From: Ruminococcaceae bacterium UBA1448
Lineage (GTDB): Bacteria > Bacillota > Clostridia > Oscillospirales > Ruminococcaceae
Assembly: GCA_002329405.1 (NCBI GenBank)
Contig: DCTE01000042.1
Location: 1-32,603, forward strand
Reading direction: 5' to 3'
Length of the DNA stretch: 32,603 bases
The notes under the pieces were generated by a model, which was not told where the DNA came from, did not search any database, and saw only the letters and a program-made list of their open reading frames with translations. Below are positions 21,479-29,562 of this stretch, in pieces (the first letter of the stretch is position 1; every line of letters starts with the position of its first letter). A program made the translations under genes and the position numbers.

Positions 21479-24400
21479 TTATTGGGGTGCTTTTCCACTC
21501 TTAAGCTGTTCCATCAGACTGCCGTCCTCAAACCCCTGCAAGGTCTTCATGATCTCGCGGAGGGTGTCCATCGCACTGCCGACGATTTTAACGCCGATAT
21601 ACGGCGTCTGGCCGGAAACGACGATACAGCGTCCCTTGAGCTTCAAATTGAGCATCGCCGCAATATTGACGTCCAGTTTTTCGGGGATCAGGTGCAGCAT
21701 CTGCCCTTTCTGGGTGATCTCCTTAAATCCAAACCGCGCCGCTGTATTGCGCAGCAATGCAACGTCGATCAGCCCTTTGACCGATGCAGGCGGTTCGCCA
21801 AAACGGTCAATCAGCTCGTCGACCAGGTCCATTCCGTCTTCTTCGGTGATAATCGACGCAATCTTTCGGTAAATATCAATTCGCTGGGCGAGGTTTTCGA
21901 TATAGCTTTCCGGGATATGCGCTTCCAGCTGGATGTCGACCAGGCATTCGGCAGTCGAACGGATTTCAGGTGCCTTGCCCTGCTTTTCGGCGACAGCCTC
22001 GGACAAAAGACGCAGATACATGTCATATCCGACCGCCTCCATATGTCCATGCTGGCGGGTCCCGAGGATGTTTCCGGCACCGCGGATCTCCAGGTCACGC
22101 AGGGCGATGCGAAAACCAGAACCGAATTTGGTAAACTCACGAATCGCGTTCAGCCGCTTGGTTGCAACCTCGGTCAGGACTTTGCCGCGCTGGAAGGTAA
22201 AATAGGCATAGGCCCGGCGGCTGGAACGCCCGACTCTTCCGCGCAGCTGGTAAAGCTGGGAAAGTCCCAGCCGGTCGGCATCTTCAATAATCAGCGTGTT
22301 GCAGTTGGAGACATCGACACCTGTTTCAATGATGGTTGTACAGACCAGGATGTCAATTTCCTGTTCCATCAGCTGCCGCCAGACACGGGAAAGGGCATCT
22401 TCCGACATTTTGCCATGAGCGACCGCAATCCTTGCCTCCGGGATCATCTGCTGGATTTTGCCTGCGCAGGCGTCGATTGTTTCGGTATTGTTGTGCAGGT
22501 AGTAGGCCTGACCGCCGCGGCGCAGTTCTTTACGCAATGCCTCGATGACAACGCCGGTATCGTGTTCCAGTACATAGGTCTGAATCGGGTGGCGGTTCTG
22601 GGGAGCTTCCTCGATGACGCTCATATCCCGTATTCCGCTCATCGCCATATTTAAGGTTCTCGGAATCGGGGTGGCGGACAGGGTCAGCATATCCACCGAC
22701 GCGAGCATCTCTTTAAACCGTTCCTTGTGCGCGACACCGAACCGCTGTTCCTCGTCGATAATCGCAAGCCCCAAATCCTTGAAGTGGACATCTTTGGAGA
22801 CCAGCCGGTGGGTACCGACGACAATGTCGATCAGTCCGCGCTCCAGCTTGTTCATGATCTCCTTCTGTTCCTTGGGGGAGCGGAACCGGGAAAGCAGTTC
22901 GACATTGACCGGGAAGTTGCCCATCCGGGAGACCAGCGTCTGATAATGCTGCCAGGCAAGAATTGTCGTCGGGCAGAGAATCGCACACTGTTTGCCGTCC
23001 AGTACACACTTGAAAGCAGCCCGCAGTGCAACCTCGGTTTTTCCAAATCCAACGTCGCCGCACAGCAGCCGCTCCATCGGAACCGGTCGTTCCATATCTT
23101 CCTTGATCTCATGGATACAGCGCAGCTGGTCGTCCGTCTCCTGATACTCGAAATGGTCTTCAAAATCCCGCTGCATTTCGTCATCCGGCGAAAAAGCATA
23201 ACCTTTGACCGACATCCGCTTGGCATACAGTGCGATCAGCTCATCGGCCATCTCGTCCACCGCTTTTTTGACCTTCTGTCGGGTCTTCTGCCATTCGGTG
23301 GAATGCAGGCGGTTCAATTTAATATGAGAGTCTTCCCGAGGACCGATGTACTTGGAGACGAGGTCCAGCTGGGTGACCGGTACATAAAGGGTATCGCTTC
23401 CGGCATAGCGAATCTTGATATAATCCTTGATGACGCCCTGCAATTCCAGTTTATGGATGCCGTCAAAGATGCCGATACCGTGAGTGACATGGACGACATA
23501 GTCGCCGACGGTCAGGTCGGACAGCGACCGGATTTCCTCGCCTTTGCGCTTTTTAACCTTCTTGGTCGGCAGGGAAGTCGCCCGCAGGGTCGTAGTCAGC
23601 GAAAACCGGATTTCGGGGTATTCAAAGCCGGTCGACAATGTTCCGGCCAGGACAAACACCTTGCGGTACTTGATTGCCTTCAAATCCTTTTCATAGCTTG
23701 CCGGAATTCCCATCCGCACAAGGTCACCGGCAAGGTTCTGCGCCGCCTTATCGGTGCCGGCAAAGATACAGCAGCAGTACCCCTGTTCCATCAGCGGGTC
23801 AAGGTCGGATTTCAGCAGTTTCAGGTCGCCGTTCCAGCCGGAATTTTGCAGCGGGGAAAGGTTGATGACATCCTTCAGTGTGCCAAATCCGCCATGTGCA
23901 AAGGTTTCCAGATAGATACAGCGATGTTCTTTAAGAGAGAGTTCCAGCATTTCCGGGCTGAGCTGGTAGCCGTCCAGCCCCTTGCAGAGCTGGCCTTCTT
24001 CCAGAAGCACCTTGATATCCTCCTGGAACTGAACCCACTGTGCCCGCAGCGTCTCTTTCATGTCGGTATATTCGCTGAAAAAGACGGCGGCGTCCTGAAA
24101 ATAGTCCAGCAGGGTCGCAAACCTGCCGGTCAGCGGGAAGTACTTGTCATAGCTGTCCAGTTCCAGCCCGGATGTAATCCGGTCAAGGTCTTTTTGGAGG
24201 ATATTTTTTGCGTTTTCTGTTGTTTTACGGTTTCCAAGGCTGTCGATCAGCTTTCCCAGCTTTTCTTCCAGCTCGCCCTCTTCAAACAACACCTCACGTG
24301 CCGGAGAGATCGACAGGGTATCCAGCGACTCGGTCCGCCGCTGGGAATCCAGCTCAAAATAGGAGATGGTGTCGACATCGTCGCCCCAGAACTCGATACG

Positions 24401-24994
24401 GACCGGGTTGGATTCCTTGGGCGGAAAGATGTCCAGTATCCCGCCGCGGACCGAGAACTGACAGACACCGTCCACCTGATCCCGCCGGATATACCCGCTC
24501 CCGATCAGCCGGGCTGTCAGCTGCTGCATCGTCAGCTGTTCACCTTTATCCGGGTCAACGCTCAGCTGGAAGGTCCCTTTTTTCAGCTGTTCGGGAGCAA
24601 TCGTCCGCGAACCGGCAGCCTGGGCAGAAGCGACCACAATCCTGACTTCGCCCGCCTGAATCCGGGAGAGGACGCCCAACCGCTGCTGTTCATACTCGCC
24701 CGAGATCGTCTCCATCTGCCGGTAGCAGAAGTCCCGGGAAGGGAACAGGCAGGCCAGTTCCTTTCCGTTTCCGGCCATTGCGTTGATATCCGCCGTCAGC
24801 CTTGCCGCCGCCAGGTCATCCTGGCACAGCAGCAAAATCGGACAGTCCAGGTCTTCCGACGCGGCATAAAGAAAATGTGCCTTGTGAATAGCCGACAGTC
24901 CCACGCAGAGCAGCGGGGTATTGTGCAGCCGGATATTCTGTATCATCCGTCCGTAGCTTTCCAGGCTGTGCGCTACAGCAGTAAATAGCTTCAA
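21479..24994 (-). CDS. mfd: Transcription-repair coupling factor Mfd
   Basis: A 1171-residue DNA translocase that removes stalled RNA polymerase and recruits UvrA. The N-terminal UvrB-like module (about 1-350) includes GGILDIFPPKESNPVRIEFW. The RNA polymerase-interacting CarD-like domain is near 490-560 (DYVVHVTHGIGIFDGI). The RecG-like translocase has Walker A GDVGFGKTEVA near 645, DEEQRFG near 745, and RGRVGRS further on. The C-terminal D7 domain (about 1000-1171) completes it. The frame opens at TTG 24994 with GGAG 12 nt upstream, a longish gap; no better start fits. It follows pth by 56 bp, a gene order also found near the origin in Bacillus. Confidence 0.97.
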   Translation of the reverse strand: MKLFTAVAHSLESYGRMIQNIRLHNTPLLCVGLSAIHKAHFLYAASEDLDCPILLLCQDDLAAARLTADINAMAGNGKELACLFPSRDFCYRQMETISGEYEQQRLGVLSRIQAGEVRIVVASAQAAGSRTIAPEQLKKGTFQLSVDPDKGEQLTMQQLTARLIGSGYIRRDQVDGVCQFSVRGGILDIFPPKESNPVRIEFWGDDVDTISYFELDSQRRTESLDTLSISPAREVLFEEGELEEKLGKLIDSLGNRKTTENAKNILQKDLDRITSGLELDSYDKYFPLTGRFATLLDYFQDAAVFFSEYTDMKETLRAQWVQFQEDIKVLLEEGQLCKGLDGYQLSPEMLELSLKEHRCIYLETFAHGGFGTLKDVINLSPLQNSGWNGDLKLLKSDLDPLMEQGYCCCIFAGTDKAAQNLAGDLVRMGIPASYEKDLKAIKYRKVFVLAGTLSTGFEYPEIRFSLTTTLRATSLPTKKVKKRKGEEIRSLSDLTVGDYVVHVTHGIGIFDGIHKLELQGVIKDYIKIRYAGSDTLYVPVTQLDLVSKYIGPREDSHIKLNRLHSTEWQKTRQKVKKAVDEMADELIALYAKRMSVKGYAFSPDDEMQRDFEDHFEYQETDDQLRCIHEIKEDMERPVPMERLLCGDVGFGKTEVALRAAFKCVLDGKQCAILCPTTILAWQHYQTLVSRMGNFPVNVELLSRFRSPKEQKEIMNKLERGLIDIVVGTHRLVSKDVHFKDLGLAIIDEEQRFGVAHKERFKEMLASVDMLTLSATPIPRTLNMAMSGIRDMSVIEEAPQNRHPIQTYVLEHDTGVVIEALRKELRRGGQAYYLHNNTETIDACAGKIQQMIPEARIAVAHGKMSEDALSRVWRQLMEQEIDILVCTTIIETGVDVSNCNTLIIEDADRLGLSQLYQLRGRVGRSSRRAYAYFTFQRGKVLTEVATKRLNAIREFTKFGSGFRIALRDLEIRGAGNILGTRQHGHMEAVGYDMYLRLLSEAVAEKQGKAPEIRSTAECLVDIQLEAHIPESYIENLAQRIDIYRKIASIITEEDGMDLVDELIDRFGEPPASVKGLIDVALLRNTAARFGFKEITQKGQMLHLIPEKLDVNIAAMLNLKLKGRCIVVSGQTPYIGVKIVGSAMDTLREIMKTLQGFEDGSLMEQLKSGKAPQ

Positions 24995-25050
24995 ATCAGA
25001 TTTTCTCTCCTTTCAGCCGTGTTATCCGTTATCCGAACCCATCCGCCCAA

Positions 25051-25725
25051 TCAGCCGTTATACCGGCTCATGGCGGCCTCAAACTCTCCGCGGATGATCA
25101 TTTCCACCGCGCCAAGACATTTTTTTGCCGCTTCGCTGATCTTTTTCATCTCATCTTCGGTATAGGCAGACAGTACCCAATCGGCAAGGTTATAGTCGGG
25201 ATGCGGCTTTGCACCGACGCCGACCTTGATACGGGGAAACTCATCTGTCTGCAAATAGTCTATAATGTTCCGAATGCCGTTATGTCCGCCGTGGCTGCCC
25301 TTTTTGCGGAGCCGCAGACGTCCGGTGTCCAGCGAGATATCGTCAAAGATGACAATGATCTGCTGAGGTGGTATTTTGTAAAAGGAAGCCGCCTTTTCGA
25401 CCGATGTACCCGACAGGTTCATATACGTCTGCGGCTTCATCAGCAGGACCCGCTGGCCAGCAATTGTCGCATCGGCGGTCATCGCGTCAAATTTATTCCG
25501 AATAATTGGAGTTCCCAGTTCTTTGGCGATCTCATCCAGACAGATAAACCCGGTATTGTGCCGGGTCCTGTCATACTTTTTATCGGGATTTCCGAGCCCT
25601 ACCACCAGCCAGGCAGGCGGGGAAGGCTGCGGACGCTGCTGCCGCATCGCGTCCAGACGGGCAAACGCATCAAAAACAGACATGACAAATGTCTTTTTCA
25701 GGACCGGACAGCACCAGCCGACCAT
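25051..25725 (-). CDS. pth: Peptidyl-tRNA hydrolase with N-terminal extension
   Basis: Releases tRNA from prematurely dropped peptidyl-tRNA in the cytoplasm. The catalytic core starts near residue 39 (WLVVGLGNPDKKYDRTRHNT) and has all key residues: Asn of GLGNP, His of TRHNTGF, Asn of TYMNLSG, Asp of FDDISLDTG and Asn of HGGHNGI. The frame is 224 residues, while the usual enzyme is about 185-200. The extension reads MVGWCCPVLKKTF, then a MSVFDAFARLDAMRQQ helix and a Pro-rich linker. Start candidates are ATG 25725 (AAAGGAG, 13 nt spacing), ATG 25683 and ATG 25647; only the first has a strong ribosome site, and it is far away. mfd follows. Confidence 0.92.
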   Translation of the reverse strand: MVGWCCPVLKKTFVMSVFDAFARLDAMRQQRPQPSPPAWLVVGLGNPDKKYDRTRHNTGFICLDEIAKELGTPIIRNKFDAMTADATIAGQRVLLMKPQTYMNLSGTSVEKAASFYKIPPQQIIVIFDDISLDTGRLRLRKKGSHGGHNGIRNIIDYLQTDEFPRIKVGVGAKPHPDYNLADWVLSAYTEDEMKKISEAAKKCLGAVEMIIRGEFEAAMSRYNG

Positions 25726-25762
25726 TTCCTGAAAAAATCTCCTTTTTTCATATTTTCATGGC

Positions 25763-25791
25763 GGCCGTCCGTCTTTTCCTCCCGGACGACC
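25763..25791 (-). promoter_or_regulatory. Hairpin in the pth-mfd leader
   Basis: Arms GGCCGTCCG (25763-25771) and CGGACGACC (25783-25791), with one G-U pair. On the RNA the 11-nt loop is GGAGGAAAAGA, exposing a Shine-Dalgarno-like GGAGG. It is followed by a tiny ATG-AAA-ATA-TGA frame. Role unknown. Confidence 0.4.
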
Positions 25792-25805
25792 GTCTGGTAT
25801 ACATA

Positions 25806-25834
25806 ATTGTAGCATAATCCAATGGTCGAATCAA
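25806..25834 (-). promoter_or_regulatory. pth-mfd operon promoter
   Basis: Minus strand TTGATT (25829-25834), 17 nt, TACAAT (25806-25811). It has the same -35 and -10 hexamers as the groES promoter. It gives a leader of about 75 nt to the pth frame. Confidence 0.82.
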
Positions 25835-25843
25835 GCGCATCAA

Positions 25844-25916
25844 GGCAAACATATGCTAGGCAAGAATGTGCCTGGCAAAAATATGCTAGGCAAAAATGCC
25901 AGGCAAACATATACCG
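25844..25916. repeat. Five-copy 15-bp tandem repeat downstream of pbp
   Basis: Units GGCAAACATATGCTA, GGCAAGAATGTGCCT, GGCAAAAATATGCTA, GGCAAAAATGCCA (2 nt shorter) and GGCAAACATATACCG run head to tail. The array starts directly after the pbp stop codon (25918) and ends 10 bp before the -35 of the pth promoter. No clean rho-independent terminator is visible for pbp, so this array occupies the place where one is expected. Confidence 0.85.
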
Positions 25917-25917
25917 G

Positions 25918-27588
25918 TCATTCCGCCATCTGTTCCTCTTCCGTCCCATCGTCTTCTGCAAGCCCAAGCTCCACACACACCGCGTCGGCAATCGCCGCAA
26001 AGACCGGAGCCGCCGATGTGTTGCCGAATCCCTCGTTTTCCGCCAGCACCGTCACCACATACTGCGGTTGGTCCGCCGGGAAAAACCCGGTAAACCAGCC
26101 CTGTTCCAGCTCATTGCCCTCCTCGTCATACTGTCCGGTCTGGGCAGTCGCGGTCTTTCCGCCTGCTGTGACCAGCTCCGGTCTGGCGCCGGAAGAATCA
26201 TCCGACATGACTGCATAGGCAAGCATCACTTTTAGCTGGGCGGTAATCTCTTCTGACAATGCCTGCCTGCTGACCGGCAGCGCCGACGCCTGCAAAGTCC
26301 TGCCGTCATCGGTCGTCCCCAGTACCAGTGTCGGAGAAACCAGCTTGCCGCCGTTGACGACAGCTGCCGTCATCCGCGCGATCTGTACCGGGGAAGCGGT
26401 CAGTTCTCCCTGACCAAAGCTAAAATTCGCCACCGCTGCCGGCGCCTGCAAACTGTCTTCTGACGGCAGCGTTCCGCCGCTGGCGGTAATATCACCGTAC
26501 AGCATCATGCTTTCGCCAAACCCGACCTGCCGGGCGGTATTGAGCAGCTGTTCACCGCCTGTCTCCTGTCCCAGTCCGATAAACCACGGATTGCAGGACT
26601 CCCGCATCGCGTCAAACATATCCAGCTCGCCATGCCCGGAACGCAGGTGGCAGCGAAAAACCTGCCCGTAAACATCCACAGCACCTTCACAGGTGTACTT
26701 TCTTGTCAGACAGTATTCCCGACCCAGCGTTTCCATCGCGGCGGCCGCCGTCACAATCTTAAAGGTAGAGCCGACACTGTACCCGAGCAGTGCCCGATTG
26801 AGCATCGGCTTATTACCCTCATCGCCCACCGCCTCATCCAGATGCAGCGGGGAATAGGCCGGAAAACTGGCCATCGCCCGGATCTGACCATTATACGGGT
26901 CAAGCACAACAATCGCGCCTTTGTCCAGCATCCGGCTGCCGACCGATTCAACAATCTGCTGAATCCGTCTGTCCAGCGTCAGGACCACTCCGGCATTACC
27001 GCTCCCATTGACTGTCACTTCTGGTTCAATACCTGCAATCGTCTGCTGGAGGGCATTCAGCACACCGGTCACCTCAATCTGCTGCCCGCTCCCGGACAGC
27101 AGACTGTCGCATTCCTTTTCAATTCCTGTGACCCCGCTGCCGGTATAGTCCAGATAGCCGATCAGGTGAACCGCTGTCTGATTTTCGGTATACCGTTCCG
27201 GGACGGAAAAACTATAGACCATGTCCGCCTGAACGGCTTTGGTTGTCTCGGTCACAAACGGTTTGCCGGTTTCCAGCAGTTCGGCAACCGCTGCCCTCCG
27301 TTCGGGTTCCACCGCATCCAGTACCTTTTGCTGATTCTGCGGGGTGGGGAAGACAGCCGTCCGCCAGCGCTGCTGTGTCGCCACCAGCGGCTGCATCCGG
27401 CAATCGTAGATTAACCCCCGTTCATCTGCCACCGTCAGGGTATATTTGCTCTGCGCCTGGGCAGTCTGTGCGAGATCATCCGAAGCGACAATCCGGCTCA
27501 GCTGTCCCACCAGCCCGGCTGCTGCCAGCACCATTGCCGCAAAAATTGCAGAAGTCCGTCTGAATATACTCTCTGTATAATTTTTCAC
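25918..27588 (-). CDS. Class B penicillin-binding protein (transpeptidase)
   Basis: A 556-residue peptidoglycan transpeptidase. One N-terminal membrane helix (about 12-32) anchors it. The dimerisation/pedestal region follows (about 35-240, with ADERGLIYD and YLDYTGSGVTGIE). The acyl-transfer domain (about 240-540) has the active-site STFK at 274-277 and SCN in RESCNPWF. The third motif is KTA (478-480, in GGKTATAQTG) where KTG is usual. There is no PASTA domain. A GTG start at 27588 follows AAAGGA. It ends the thioesterase-ppx-pbp group, 95 bp after ppx; the gap holds a small TCCGGT/ACCGGA hairpin (27602-27626). Whether it serves elongation, division or sporulation cannot be told. Confidence 0.92.
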   Translation of the reverse strand: MKNYTESIFRRTSAIFAAMVLAAAGLVGQLSRIVASDDLAQTAQAQSKYTLTVADERGLIYDCRMQPLVATQQRWRTAVFPTPQNQQKVLDAVEPERRAAVAELLETGKPFVTETTKAVQADMVYSFSVPERYTENQTAVHLIGYLDYTGSGVTGIEKECDSLLSGSGQQIEVTGVLNALQQTIAGIEPEVTVNGSGNAGVVLTLDRRIQQIVESVGSRMLDKGAIVVLDPYNGQIRAMASFPAYSPLHLDEAVGDEGNKPMLNRALLGYSVGSTFKIVTAAAAMETLGREYCLTRKYTCEGAVDVYGQVFRCHLRSGHGELDMFDAMRESCNPWFIGLGQETGGEQLLNTARQVGFGESMMLYGDITASGGTLPSEDSLQAPAAVANFSFGQGELTASPVQIARMTAAVVNGGKLVSPTLVLGTTDDGRTLQASALPVSRQALSEEITAQLKVMLAYAVMSDDSSGARPELVTAGGKTATAQTGQYDEEGNELEQGWFTGFFPADQPQYVVTVLAENEGFGNTSAAPVFAAIADAVCVELGLAEDDGTEEEQMAE

Positions 27589-27683
27589 TTCGAAAATCCT
27601 TTCCGGTAATTGATTGATTCACCGGATAGTTTTTCCGATACAGACAGGTTTAATCAGCAATCAGGCACCAAAGGGGTGTATTT

Positions 27684-28670
27684 TCAGCAGTGTCTCAGGA
27701 CATAACCCTCCCTGACCCCGCTCTGCAAAACGGTCATCTGACCAGCACCAACCCGCCGGCAGATGGATAAAAGGATCTGGATACCGGTCACCAGTGTTTC
27801 CCGCCGTCCGGCTTCATACCGTTCTACCAGCTGCCGCCCCTCTGATGAGCGGAAAAAGTCCAGACCTTTTTGCAGGTCCTCTGCCTGCAAAGTCACACTT
27901 CCGGGACAGTCCGGGCTGGTTACCGGCCATCCCATCCGTTCAAACAGACGGACAATCGCCTTGACCGTCCCGCCCATCACAAAAAAGGCGGGGGCAGGCT
28001 GCAAACTGTCTGCCGACAGACCGGCAATCATTGGAATCTGTTCGATCTGTTCCCGGATAAATCCATTGATCTGCTGCAATTCCAGATCGGAAGGCGCGCT
28101 TCCATCCCCGCTGACCAGCCTTTTTTTGACCGCCAGACAGCCAATCGGCATCGAACGGAAATCGGCGAGGGTTTTCTCCTTCCGGCTGGTAAAGCAGAGC
28201 AGCTGGCCGCTGCCGCCGCCCATATCGAGTGCAACTCCCTGCTCAGGGAAGGAGGCACCGGCCTGTTCCAGCCAGTCCATCTCCTGCAGCATCCCTTCAA
28301 AATCACAGGCCGCTTCCTCTTCACCCGACAGCAGCTCCAAATGATATCCCCGCTCCGCTGCAACTTCGGCAGCCTCGGCAAAATTGCTGACCCCGCGCAG
28401 GGAAGCGGTTGCAAAACACCGCACATCCTCAGGACAGACCCCATGCTCACCGAAAAAGGCATCAATCTGATCGAGCGCATCCCCCAGCACCCGCAGTCCC
28501 TCCGCCGACATCACACCATGATCGACATACCGGATCAGCCCGGCATGAACAGTCAGCCCATCCGCCAGCGAAAAGCAGCGGTAACAATCCTTTTCGCTGT
28601 CCCAACGGAAAATGACCCCCAAAACCGTATTGGAGCCGGTATCAATAATCCCGATTGCCTCTTTTTCCAC
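27684..28670 (-). CDS. Ppx/GppA phosphatase family protein
   Basis: A 328-residue member of the ASKHA sugar-kinase/Hsp70 fold group that hydrolyses polyphosphate (Ppx) or pppGpp (GppA). Family marks are IGIIDTGSNTV (5-15), which binds phosphate, FATASLRGVSNF near 87-98, the catalytic Glu region LLSGEEEA near 112-119, and LDMGGGSGQLL near 147-157. The length fits the short two-domain form. The start is GTG 28670, with a perfect AGGAGG (28678-28683) that overlaps the end of the thioesterase gene; the open ATG at 28706 lies inside that gene. The start is 13 bp after the thioesterase stop, so the two are co-transcribed. Confidence 0.93.
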   Translation of the reverse strand: MEKEAIGIIDTGSNTVLGVIFRWDSEKDCYRCFSLADGLTVHAGLIRYVDHGVMSAEGLRVLGDALDQIDAFFGEHGVCPEDVRCFATASLRGVSNFAEAAEVAAERGYHLELLSGEEEAACDFEGMLQEMDWLEQAGASFPEQGVALDMGGGSGQLLCFTSRKEKTLADFRSMPIGCLAVKKRLVSGDGSAPSDLELQQINGFIREQIEQIPMIAGLSADSLQPAPAFFVMGGTVKAIVRLFERMGWPVTSPDCPGSVTLQAEDLQKGLDFFRSSEGRQLVERYEAGRRETLVTGIQILLSICRRVGAGQMTVLQSGVREGYVLRHC

Positions 28671-28683
28671 GGATAAGCCTCCT

Positions 28684-29469
28684 TTATTTTGCCTGTTCAA
28701 AATCAATCATACAGATAAAACTGTCTTTACCTTCTGCCATACCTTTTACAGTGACCTTGCCCTCATCTTCTTTCCAGAACATTTGCAGACTTTCACCCAG
28801 CATCGCTTCTCTGTTAAACGCCACCTGAACATATTTCGGCGACAGACAACTCAGGCGTTCAGGCAGAATATCCATCGCCATATCCACATACCGGGCGTTG
28901 TCCACATGGCCATTTCCGTCGATATCCGAATAGACGATCTTTCTGTCATCGCCCCGCAGGACACCATCGTCTGTTTCCCTTAGCCGCAGCCGTACAAAAT
29001 CCGGTGCTCCCGATTTTTCCAGTGGGGCGGGGCGCAGACTCCCCGGAAAACGCTCTTCAAACTGAACCGGACGCAGGATGCTTCTGTCCACCGGGTCGAC
29101 TAGTATCCAGCCGGAAGAAACTTCGATCAGCGTGTTTCCGTCCTTGTCCCAAATGCAGAAATTGCGGATAAACTGTGCCCGTTCAATCTGCTGTTCCCAG
29201 GTCGCGACCCGAACCCGCTCGGTCTGCACCGGCATCCGGTTGACCAGGACGCTGAACCGGGTGATCAGAAAAACCATCCGGTTTTCCATCAGAAACTGAT
29301 GGTCCATCCCACGGAAGGCAAACGCCGAATCCGCCATATCGGTTAATATACGGAACAGCTCAGACAGTTTGAGCCGGTGGCTGGCGTCACACTGGCAGAA
29401 TTTGATCTCCATTTCTTCCTGATAAAGCCCCTGCTCAGTTCTGTTTTCAATTACTGGTGTATATCTCAT
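28684..29469 (-). CDS. Acyl-ACP thioesterase (FatA/FatB type)
   Basis: A 261-residue double-hotdog enzyme that releases free fatty acid from acyl-ACP. The first hotdog (about 10-140) has MEIKFCQCDASHRLKLSELF and RVRVATWEQQIERAQFIRN. The second (about 150-261) holds the active-site pattern SDIDGNGHVDNARYVDM with Asn and His, as in plant and bacterial acyl-ACP thioesterases. ATG 29469 has AGGAG about 8 nt upstream; the in-frame GTG at 29478 sits right on the ribosome site and is rejected. It starts only 33 bp past the serS terminator, so its own promoter is unclear and may rely on read-through. ppx/gppA and pbp follow. Confidence 0.92.
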   Translation of the reverse strand: MRYTPVIENRTEQGLYQEEMEIKFCQCDASHRLKLSELFRILTDMADSAFAFRGMDHQFLMENRMVFLITRFSVLVNRMPVQTERVRVATWEQQIERAQFIRNFCIWDKDGNTLIEVSSGWILVDPVDRSILRPVQFEERFPGSLRPAPLEKSGAPDFVRLRLRETDDGVLRGDDRKIVYSDIDGNGHVDNARYVDMAMDILPERLSCLSPKYVQVAFNREAMLGESLQMFWKEDEGKVTVKGMAEGKDSFICMIDFEQAK

Positions 29470-29501
29470 CGCAATCACTCCTGTATCAAAATGCTGTCTG
29501 A

Positions 29502-29548
29502 CAAAAAACCGCCGTCCGTTCTGAAGACAGCGCGGAAGCGGCGGTTGT
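29502..29548 (-). terminator. serS (parA-parB-serS) terminator
   Basis: Stem AACCGCCG (29507-29514) / CGGCGGTT (29539-29546) with an inner TCCG/CGGA stem. On the minus strand it is followed by TTTTTT. It is 15 bp past the serS stop. Confidence 0.9.
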
Positions 29549-29562
29549 ATGTCATTTCATAA

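Noticed and set aside
24290..24300. CACGTG core in the mfd gene as a possible fourth parS
   Set aside because: Its flanks (CCTCACGTGCCG) do not match the parS arms; the CACGTG near 19590 fails likewise.
22727..24988. 753-codon plus-strand frame over mfd
   Set aside because: Antisense shadow caused by codon bias; mfd on the minus strand carries every expected motif.
25853..26218. Plus-strand frame beginning with MLGKN pentapeptide repeats
   Set aside because: It is the tandem DNA repeat read in one frame and then runs antisense through the pbp gene, with no ribosome site.
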